Source: Streptosporangiales bacterium (GTDB lineage: Bacteria; Actinomycetota; Actinomycetes; Streptosporangiales; Streptosporangiaceae). From it: a stretch of 63,248 nt of DNA. The stretch spans positions 1-63,248 of the forward strand of contig WHSL01000004.1 of NCBI GenBank assembly GCA_009380095.1, given 5' to 3'. Shown piece after piece: positions 52,003 through 63,248 of the stretch (position 1 is its first letter; every line of letters starts with the position of its first letter). The translations under genes were made by a program, and so were the position numbers. The notes beneath the pieces were generated by a model, which worked only from the letters and a program-made list of their open reading frames with translations, did no database searches and was not told the origin of the DNA.

Positions 52003-52032
52003 GACACCACCTTCCGCCGGGGCGAGGCGGCT

Positions 52033-52038
52033 TACAGT
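52033..52038 (+). promoter_or_regulatory. -10-like element of a truncated gene
   Basis: TACAGT lies 8 nt before ATG 52047, again close to a leaderless arrangement. The gene it served is broken. Confidence 0.35.
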
Positions 52039-52046
52039 TCTCCCTT

Positions 52047-52221
52047 ATGGGATTGCTCGGACGTAAGAGGCAGGACGGGGCGGACCTGGCGAGCCGGTTC
52101 GTCCTCGGTACGGCGCCGCCGGATCCGGCTCTGGACGCGGGTGCCGCCGCGGTCGGCGAGGGGCACCTGCTGGCGGGCAAGGCGCTGCTCGGCGAGACCC
52201 GTACGGGCGACGGCGTGGGCA
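52047..52221 (+). pseudogene. truncated 5' end of an unidentified gene
   Basis: ATG 52047 opens a good-looking N-terminus (MGLLGRKRQDGADLASRF, then GAAAVGEGHLLAGKALLGET) with a promoter element in front. After about residue 55 the sequence changes character, and in the other frame it runs into the antitoxin-like fragment at 52222. The frame itself ends at 52292 with low-complexity residues. Probably the first ~55 codons of a longer gene joined by deletion to the next locus. The original family was not recognised. Confidence 0.45.
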
Positions 52222-52362
52222 ATGTATCGGCAACGGATGAAGCGCACCTATCCGGAGGAGACGGCGGCAGAGATCGAAACCCGCGTCAGTGACTGGCTCC
52301 TGGCCTCGCCTGAAGCCGTCAGTGGCGCATTGGTGACTCGCGGCCACTCTCGATTCGCATGA
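52222..52362 (+). pseudogene. C-terminal fragment of a small protein that pairs with AbiEii-type nucleotidyltransferases
   Basis: 46 residues starting MYRQRMKRTYPEETAAEIET and ending in GALVTRGHSRFA. This resembles the end of short proteins (~70 aa) commonly encoded just before AbiEii-like nucleotidyltransferases, with the RMxRxxP-EE, W and SRRF-type end. The N-terminal third is missing. Its stop overlaps the next ATG (52359) by 4 nt, the original coupling. Similarity is from memory. Confidence 0.45.
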
Positions 52363-52692
52363 GCTCCGCCATCGAGGCGCTGCGATCCATCGCAACCGAT
52401 CTTGAACGCCGTGGATGGCCCTGGGCATTGGTCGGCGGATTTGCCGTCTCCGCTCGTGCCGTACCGCGATTTACCCGCGACGTGGGACGTTGCGGTCGCC
52501 GTAGCTGATGCCAGGCCCCAGGACCTGGCCGACCTCAACGCGCTCGTCGCCGTGGCGACACCGGCCGACATTTCCCTCGCCCGCGAAGCGGTCGACACGA
52601 TCACAGCCCGCGGCTTCGCAAGAGGCCGCGACCTCCCCGCAGCATTGGATCAGCTTCTCGCCGAGGAGTCAGGCTCCGATTCACGTGCCTGA
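52359..52692 (+). pseudogene. broken AbiEii-type nucleotidyltransferase toxin gene
   Basis: The frame from ATG 52359 reads WALVGGFAVSARAVPRFTRD and then shifts and stops at 52508. In the next frame the protein continues as DVAVAVADARPQDLADLNAL and ends TARGFARGRDLPAALDQLL. Removing one G from the GGG at 52485-52487 restores TRDVDVAVAV, the acidic pair of a nucleotidyltransferase. About 90 residues that normally lie between the active site and the RPQDLADL region are also absent. So one insertion and one internal deletion; the gene cannot be functional as read. Confidence 0.65.
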
Positions 52693-52948
52693 GCACCCTC
52701 GGATGGCCTTCCGCGACTAAGTCGGGCTCCCGCGCTTCATGGAACGCCGTCAGGTGGTGATTCCGGTTGTCACGGTCACACTGATGATGTGAACGAAGGG
52801 GCGGACGGTGAACTGGTTCCCGGCCTCTCGGGGGTAGTTGTCGAGCGGCTCCGAACCGAGCTGCGCGAGCGAGCGGAGAAGGTCCTTCGTCCGTAATATC
52901 GATGATGATCAATGGGTGCAGCTCACGGGTCGGTTGCCAAGAACGCGG
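52693..52948. other. gap between gene remnants and argC
   Basis: No confident gene. A 35-codon frame from GTG 52789 to 52896 (VNEGADGELVPGLSGVVVER...) looks helix-like and may be the start of another broken gene, since a DDQWVQLTG stretch follows in a different frame. Composition is less GC-rich than the flanks. Confidence 0.4.
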
Positions 52949-55181
<2,233 letters not shown>

Positions 55182-55204
55182 CCGGGAGCCTGACGGAGGG
55201 CACA

Positions 55205-58729
<3,525 letters not shown>

Positions 58730-58777
58730 ACCGGTGCTCTAGGCTTCCGGGACTACCGAAGCGATTGCGCGGAGAAC

Positions 58778-58812
58778 GGGCGTCGCCGAGATGGACCATC
58801 TCGGAGGCGCCC
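58778..58812. terminator. hairpin between argR and argH
   Basis: CCGAGAT-GGACC-ATCTCGG is a perfect 7-bp stem extended by GGGCG/CGCCC outside a 3-nt internal loop. It is placed after argR and after a -10-like TAGGCT (58740-58745), and before argH. It may end the argCJBDFR transcript or attenuate argH. Confidence 0.55.
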
Positions 58813-58843
58813 GTACGGTGTGCGGAACAAGGAAGGCGAGAAC

Positions 58844-60283
58844 GTGGCGGACGAGGGGCGCGGCGACAACACGGGCAGGGCGCCGATGCGGCTCTGGGGC
58901 GGGCGCTTCGAGGGGGGACCGGCGGACGCGCTGGCACGGCTCTCGGTGAGCGTGCAGTTCGACTGGCGGCTGGCGCCGTACGACCTCATGGCCTCGCGCG
59001 CGCACGCCCGCGTCCTGCACAAGGCCGGGCTGCTCAGCGCGGACGAGCTGGGGCAGATGCTGTCCGCGCTGGACGACCTGGAGCAGTCCTGCAAGGCCGG
59101 CGACTTCCGGCCGGCCGTCGCCGACGAGGACGTGCACACCGCGCTGGAGCGCGGCCTGCTGGAGCGGCTCGGCACGCTCGGCGGCAAGCTCCGCGCCGGC
59201 CGCAGCCGCAACGACCAGATCGCCACCGACCTGCGGCTCTACCTGCGCGACCACGTACGGCTGATCGTCTCCCGGGTGGCCGAGCTGCAGACCGCGCTGA
59301 TGGCGCAGGCCGAGGCGAACGTGACCACGGTGGCGCCCGGCTTCACCCACCTGCAGCACGCGCAGCCGATCATCTTCGGGCACCAGCTGCTCGCCCACGT
59401 ACACGCGTTCGCCCGCGACGTCGACCGGCTGCGCGACTGGGACAAGCGCGCCGCCGTCTCCCCGCTCGGGTCCGGCGCGCTGGCCGGCTCCTCGCTGCCG
59501 CTCGACCCGGAGGCCGTCGCCACCGAGCTCGGCTTCGACTCCGCCGCGCCCAACTCCATGGACGCCGTCGCCGACCGCGACTTCGCCGCGGAGTTCCTGT
59601 TCGACGCCGCGCTGCTCGGGGTGCACCTGTCCCGGCTGGGCGAGGAGGTCGTGCTCTGGGCCTCGCAGGAGTTCCGCTGGATCGAGATCGACGACACGTA
59701 CGCGACCGGCTCGTCGATCATGCCGCAGAAGAAGAACCCGGACGTGGCGGAGCTGGCGCGGGGCAAGTCCGGCCGGCTCATCGGGGACCTCATGAGCCTG
59801 CTCACCACGCTCAAGGGCCTGCCGCTCACCTACAACCGGGACCTGCAGGAGGACAAGGAGCCGGTGTTCGACGCGGTCGACACGCTGCTTCTCGTACTGC
59901 CCGCGGTGGCCGGCATGATCGCCACGCTGCGGGTCAACGCCTCGCGGATGGCCGCGGTCGCGACCGATGGGTTCGCGCTGGCCACCGACCTCGCGGAACT
60001 GCTGGTCCGCAAGGGTGTCGCGTTCCGTGACGCGCACGAGATCGTCGGGCAGCTGGTGGTGTTCTGCCAGGTCAACGACAAGGACTTGGGGGACCTGAGC
60101 GACGCCGAGCTGGCCACCGTGTCCGAGCACCTCACTCCTGACGTGCGCGGGGTGCTGGACGTGGAGGGCGCGCTCGCCGCGCGCCGCGCGTACGGCGGCA
60201 CCGCGCCGGAGCGGGTCCGCGAGCAACTCGGCGCGTTGCGTACGAAGGTCGATGAGCAGGCCGGCTGGGCCGCTGGTGCCTGA
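58844..60283 (+). CDS. argH: argininosuccinate lyase
   Basis: Last step of arginine synthesis, releasing fumarate. 479 aa of the fumarase/aspartase superfamily: [15 protein letters not shown] at the start, [29 protein letters not shown] and the catalytic-loop [15 protein letters not shown] 58844 has GGAAGG 7 nt upstream; GTG 58820 is an alternative. argG, normally just before argH in relatives, is absent: only 114 nt separate it from argR. mpg overlaps its 3' end by 32 nt. Confidence 0.96.
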   Translation: MADEGRGDNTGRAPMRLWGGRFEGGPADALARLSVSVQFDWRLAPYDLMASRAHARVLHKAGLLSADELGQMLSALDDLEQSCKAGDFRPAVADEDVHTALERGLLERLGTLGGKLRAGRSRNDQIATDLRLYLRDHVRLIVSRVAELQTALMAQAEANVTTVAPGFTHLQHAQPIIFGHQLLAHVHAFARDVDRLRDWDKRAAVSPLGSGALAGSSLPLDPEAVATELGFDSAAPNSMDAVADRDFAAEFLFDAALLGVHLSRLGEEVVLWASQEFRWIEIDDTYATGSSIMPQKKNPDVAELARGKSGRLIGDLMSLLTTLKGLPLTYNRDLQEDKEPVFDAVDTLLLVLPAVAGMIATLRVNASRMAAVATDGFALATDLAELLVRKGVAFRDAHEIVGQLVVFCQVNDKDLGDLSDAELATVSEHLTPDVRGVLDVEGALAARRAYGGTAPERVREQLGALRTKVDEQAGWAAGA

Positions 60284-60893
60284 GGTGGTCGGCAGATCCT
60301 TCTTCGACCGCCCGGCGGAGGTGGTCGCGCCCGAGCTGCTCGGTTGCGTGTTCACGCACGTGTCGGCCGAGGGGCCGGTCGGAGTCCGGCTTACCGAGGT
60401 GGAGGCGTACGAGGGGGAGCGCGACCCCGCGTCGCACGCGTTCCGGGGCCGTACGGCGCGCAACGCGGTCATGTTCGGCCCGCCGGGCTATGCGTACGTC
60501 TACTTCACGTACGGCATGCACTTCTGCGTCAACCTCGTCTGCCTGGGGGAGGGCACCGCCTCTGCTGTGCTGCTCCGGGCGGGCGAGGTGGTCGAGGGTG
60601 TGGACCTGGCCCGGGCACGCTCCAGGCCCGGCGCCCCCGTCCGCGACCTGGCCCGCGGCCCGGCCCGGCTCACCAAGGCCCTGGGCATCGGCCGCGACCT
60701 CAACGGAGCCGACGTTTGCGGCGTGGCGGGGCCGTTGCGGCTGTACGCTCCCGAACCGGGTGGCTCCGCGACGGTCGAGGTCGGCCCGCGTACCGGCGTG
60801 GCCGCGGCGCCCGACGTGCCGTGGCGGTTCGCGCTGGCCGGTGAGCCCACCGTGTCCCCGTACCGGCGGCACGCCCCCCGCAACCGGAGGTGA
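60252..60893 (+). CDS. mpg: DNA-3-methyladenine glycosylase (AAG/MPG type)
   Basis: Base-excision enzyme removing alkylated purines. 213 aa: FFDRPAEVVAPELLGC, VRLTEVEAYEGERDPASHAFRG with catalytic Glu E51, and GPPGYAYVYFTYGMHFCVNL. It starts at ATG 60252 inside argH (32-nt overlap); GTG 60276 is possible. A position before tyrS matches M. tuberculosis Rv1688-Rv1689. Confidence 0.92.
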   Translation: MSRPAGPLVPEVVGRSFFDRPAEVVAPELLGCVFTHVSAEGPVGVRLTEVEAYEGERDPASHAFRGRTARNAVMFGPPGYAYVYFTYGMHFCVNLVCLGEGTASAVLLRAGEVVEGVDLARARSRPGAPVRDLARGPARLTKALGIGRDLNGADVCGVAGPLRLYAPEPGGSATVEVGPRTGVAAAPDVPWRFALAGEPTVSPYRRHAPRNRR

Positions 60894-60895
60894 CC

Positions 60896-61285
60896 ATGCA
60901 GGCCGTGCCTGCCTTGGCCGCGCCGACGCCGTCCCGCTGGCCGGGCCGGATCGCGTTCATGCTGCTCGGCGGCTTCCTCGCGGCGGCCATCCTGGTCGTG
61001 TCCGGCCAGCCGCGGCACACCCCAACGGTCCGCTACGACGACGTCACCCATCAGATGGGTGTGGTGACCGAGCACACGTGGCTCGGCGACGACGAGTACC
61101 TGCTGTATGTGGGCCAGGACCCTGGCATGTCGTACGGGCACTTCGTCGCCTCTTCACCGGCGGTCGTTAAGCGTTCGGTCCTCTCCCGGGCGGCCCGATA
61201 CCGTGTAGTGGACGCTGAGTCCGTTCGTGCGGGCTCCTGCGCGTTTCGCATCACACCGGATCGAACGCTGAGAGAGACGACGTGA
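60896..61285 (+). CDS. small single-pass membrane protein, unknown
   Basis: 129 aa with one membrane segment (IAFMLLGGFLAAAILVVSG, about 20-38) and a C-terminal extracytoplasmic domain (YDDVTHQMGVVTEHTWLGDDEYLLYVG). No family recognised. ATG 60896 has CCGGAGG 5 nt upstream. It lies 2 nt after mpg and overlaps tyrS by 4 nt, so mpg, this gene and tyrS are probably one transcript. The overlap supports that it is translated. Confidence 0.6.
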   Translation: MQAVPALAAPTPSRWPGRIAFMLLGGFLAAAILVVSGQPRHTPTVRYDDVTHQMGVVTEHTWLGDDEYLLYVGQDPGMSYGHFVASSPAVVKRSVLSRAARYRVVDAESVRAGSCAFRITPDRTLRETT

Positions 61286-62568
61286 CCGACATCCTCGACG
61301 ACCTGGAATGGCGCGGGCTCATCGCCCACTCCACCGACCTCGACGCACTGCGCAAGGCGATCGCGGACGGACAGGTCACCGTCTATTGCGGCTTCGACCC
61401 CACGGCGGCGAGTCTGCACGCGGGCAACCTCGTGCAGATCCTCACGCTTCGCCGGCTGCAGCAGGCCGGGCTGCGCCCGATCGGCCTGGTCGGCGGCGCC
61501 ACCGGGCTCATCGGCGACCCCAAGCCCACGGCCGAGCGCGCGCTCAACGACCGCGACGTCGTCGCCGGCTGGGTGGAGCGGATCCGCGCGCAGATCGAGC
61601 CGTTCCTCACCTTCGACAGCGGCGCGCCCAACGACGCGGTCATGGTCAACAACCTGGACTGGACCGCGCCGATGTCCGCCATCGACCTGCTGCGCGACAT
61701 CGGCAAGCACTTCCGGGTGAACAGGATGATCGCCAAGGACGCGGTGAGCCGCCGGCTCAACTCCGACCAGGGCATCAGCTACACCGAGTTCAGCTACCAG
61801 GTGCTGCAGGGGATGGACTTCCTCGAGCTGTACCGGCGGTACGGCTGCACCATGCAGACCGGCGGCAGCGACCAGTGGGGCAACCTCACCGCCGGGGTGG
61901 ATCTGATCCACCGGGCCGAGGGCGCCTCGGTGCACGCGCTCGCCACCTCCCTGGTCACCAAGGCCGACGGCACCAAGTTCGGCAAGACCGAGGGCGGGGC
62001 GACGTGGCTCGATCCCGAGCTGACGAGTCCGTACGCGTTCTACCAGTTCTGGTTCAACGCCGACGACCGCGACATCGTGGGGTTCCTCAAGCTCTTCAGC
62101 TTCCGTTCCCGGGAGGAGATCGAGGAGCTGGCGCGGCTCACCGCCGAGCGGCCCGCCGCCCGAGCGGCGCAGCGCGCCCTCGCGGAGGAGCTGACCACGC
62201 TGGTGCACGGCGCGGACGAGTGCGAGAAAGTGATCGCCGCGAGCAAGGCGCTGTTCGGGCAGGGTGATCTCGCCTCGCTGGACGAGCCCACGCTGGGCGC
62301 GGCGCTCGCCGAGGTGCCGTCCACGCGGGTGACCGCGGGGGCGGGGGAGGCACTGCCGTCGCTGGTCGACCTGTTCACCGCCGCGGAGCTCACGCCGAGC
62401 AAGTCCGCGGCCCGGCGGACGGTCAACGAGGGCGGGGCGTACCTGAATAACGCCAAGGTCACCGACCCCGACGCGGTGCCGGGGGAGGCCGACCTGCTGC
62501 ACGGGCGGTACCTGGTGCTGCGGCGGGGCAAGCGGACCGCCGGGGGCGTCGAGGTCCTGCGGGGCTGA
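61282..62568 (+). CDS. tyrS: tyrosyl-tRNA synthetase
   Basis: Class I synthetase for tRNA-Tyr. 428 aa: HIGH-like DPTAASLHAGNL (39-50), tyrosine-site GGSDQWGNLTAG, KMSKS-like KFGKT (about 231-235) and a C-terminal S4 RNA-binding domain (SKSAARRTVNEGGAYLNN). GTG 61282 overlaps the upstream small gene by 4 nt. A strong terminator begins 8 nt after the stop, and an rRNA operon follows. Confidence 0.97.
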   Translation: MTDILDDLEWRGLIAHSTDLDALRKAIADGQVTVYCGFDPTAASLHAGNLVQILTLRRLQQAGLRPIGLVGGATGLIGDPKPTAERALNDRDVVAGWVERIRAQIEPFLTFDSGAPNDAVMVNNLDWTAPMSAIDLLRDIGKHFRVNRMIAKDAVSRRLNSDQGISYTEFSYQVLQGMDFLELYRRYGCTMQTGGSDQWGNLTAGVDLIHRAEGASVHALATSLVTKADGTKFGKTEGGATWLDPELTSPYAFYQFWFNADDRDIVGFLKLFSFRSREEIEELARLTAERPAARAAQRALAEELTTLVHGADECEKVIAASKALFGQGDLASLDEPTLGAALAEVPSTRVTAGAGEALPSLVDLFTAAELTPSKSAARRTVNEGGAYLNNAKVTDPDAVPGEADLLHGRYLVLRRGKRTAGGVEVLRG

Positions 62569-62575
62569 GCGCGGA

Positions 62576-62609
62576 CAGGGCCGTACCGGGAACATCCGGT
62601 ACGGCCCTG
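62576..62609. terminator. strong hairpin terminator after tyrS
   Basis: CAGGGCCGTACCGG and CCGGTACGGCCCTG form a perfect 14-bp stem with a 6-nt loop, followed by GTCGTTTC. It separates tyrS from the rRNA promoters. Confidence 0.85.
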
Positions 62610-62655
62610 GTCGTTTCAATCCGTACGACCCCGGGTACGCCGACGGGACGCCGAT

Positions 62656-62684
62656 TTGACGTGACCGCAGGGGTTCTCTAATGT
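62656..62684 (+). promoter_or_regulatory. rrn promoter P1
   Basis: TTGACG (62656-62661), a 17-bp spacer, and TAATGT (62679-62684). Close to the sigma-70/HrdB consensus and ~450 nt upstream of the 16S start. Confidence 0.75.
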
Positions 62685-62826
62685 TCTTCCTGCGCCGCGG
62701 GACGGCGGGAGGCCCCCGGCCCCCGGCACCGCACCGCATCAGGCGCATCCACCTCGTCGAATCCGGCCGCTGAGCATCGTCTGCTCGGATGTCGGTTGAG
62801 GGCCCTGTCCGGATCCGGTCGGCCGT

Positions 62827-62855
62827 TTGGCCGACAGGCGTCGAACGGGTAAAAT
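62827..62855 (+). promoter_or_regulatory. rrn promoter P2
   Basis: TTGGCC (62827-62832), a 17-bp spacer, and TAAAAT (62850-62855). A second good promoter before the same rRNA gene, as in actinomycete rrn operons with several start points. Confidence 0.65.
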
Positions 62856-62923
62856 TCGAAAGTTGCCCCGGAAGCGGGTCTGATAATCCTCGCCAGATTC
62901 AGATCGTGGATGGTGGGCGTGCG

Positions 62924-62946
62924 TTTCTTGAGAACTCAACAGCGTG
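62924..62946 (+). promoter_or_regulatory. conserved rrn leader element (antitermination/boxA-type)
   Basis: The interval contains TTGAGAACTCAA followed by CAGCGTG, a stretch conserved before 16S and 23S genes of actinomycetes and mycobacteria and linked to antitermination and processing. The rest of 62947-63135 is GT-rich leader with no gene. Confidence 0.65.
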
Positions 62947-63135
62947 TGTAGAGCTAGTGTGATGATGCCTCTGTCCACTGGATGGTCCGGGCTCCTTTTC
63001 GGGGTTTGGGTTTCTGGTGGCAGTTATTCCTTTGTGAATGCCCTGACTTGTTGGTTGGGGGTTTGCTGGGGTTTCTCTTTGTCGACATGCTCTGGCTTCT
63101 GTCGGCTGATGGGGGTTGGGGTTTGTTATATGCAT

Positions 63136-63248
63136 TCGATGGAGAGTTTGATCCTGGCTCAGGACGAACGCTGGCGGCGTGCTTAACACATGCAAGTCGA
63201 GCGGTAAGGCCCTTTGGGGTACACGAGCGGCGAACGGGTGAGTAACAC
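63136..63248 (+). rRNA. rrs: 16S ribosomal RNA (5' end, cut by the window edge)
   Basis: AGAGTTTGATCCTGGCTCAG begins at 63143, which corresponds to about E. coli position 8, so the mature 5' end is near 63136 (a few nt uncertain). ACGAACGCTGGCGGCGTG, the V1 loop, and GGCGAACGGGTGAGTAACAC follow. Only ~113 nt are present. The V1 region reads GGTAAGGCCCTTTGGGGTAC, similar to Streptosporangiaceae as remembered. Confidence 0.97.

Noticed and set aside
62863-62887. Third rrn promoter, TTGCCC...GATAAT
   Set aside because: Spacer is only 13 bp, too short for a normal sigma-70-type promoter.

Overview
This 63 kb window is a block of core chromosome from a high-GC actinomycete. Most start codons are GTG or TTG, many genes overlap by 4 nt (GTGA/ATGA), and the pgsA-patA-pimA set for phosphatidylinositol mannosides is present. 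The gene order (thrS, HIT, pgsA, patA, pimA, pdxS/T, yebC, ruvCAB, yajC-secDF, apt, relA, PPIase, hisS, aspS, then alaS-ruvX-mltG-aroE, infC-rpmI-rplT, pheST, argCJBDFR-H, mpg, tyrS) follows the order remembered for Mycobacterium tuberculosis and Streptomyces. The first ~110 nt of a 16S rRNA gene at the right edge resemble Streptosporangiaceae (order Streptosporangiales). That placement is an inference from memory, not a search result. No prophage, insertion sequence, CRISPR array or biosynthetic cluster was seen.

Layout. 1-16 kb: tRNA-Val, thrS, a secreted esterase, an Asp23-like protein, Ap4A phosphorylase-like HIT protein, a small DCC/HTTM/exported-protein cassette, an EF-G paralogue, the PI/PIM genes (pgsA, patA, pimA), a LemA-like protein, a DUF3048 lipoprotein, and pdxS and pdxT for pyridoxal phosphate. 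16-26 kb: yebC, ruvCAB behind a LexA-type palindrome, yajC-secD-secF, apt and bifunctional relA. 26-36.7 kb: DUF349 protein, membrane cyclophilin, MBL hydrolase, hisS, aspS, a PAS-GAF-SpoIIE phosphatase, a decayed NUDIX gene, and a three-gene DUF305/DUF3105/membrane-protein operon. 36.9-44.3 kb: rarA, two small envelope proteins, alaS, ruvX, mltG, aroE. 44.3-48.3 kb: infC (ATC start) with a leader containing an intrinsic terminator, rpmI, rplT, an rRNA methyltransferase and an orphan histidine kinase. 48.3-52 kb: pheST. 52-53 kb: a graveyard of three gene fragments, including an AbiEii-type nucleotidyltransferase with its small partner. 53-60.3 kb: arginine genes behind tandem ArgR-like boxes. 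60.2-63.2 kb: mpg, a small membrane protein, tyrS, then rrn promoters and the 16S start.

Most genes serve translation (five aminoacyl-tRNA synthetases, an initiation factor, two ribosomal proteins, an rRNA methylase, rRNA and tRNA), DNA repair (ruvCAB, rarA, mpg), protein export (yajC-secDF), envelope lipids and peptidoglycan, stringent response, and PLP and arginine synthesis. The points most worth a second look are regulatory or evolutionary: leaderless promoters, the infC leader attenuator with its ATC start, two large hairpins before rpmI, the SOS and ARG boxes, an 11-nt direct repeat before the orphan kinase, the absence of argG, and the decayed toxin-like locus. I did not find a convincing new multi-gene system. 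The best candidate is the DCC/HTTM/exported-protein cassette at 4.7-6.4 kb.
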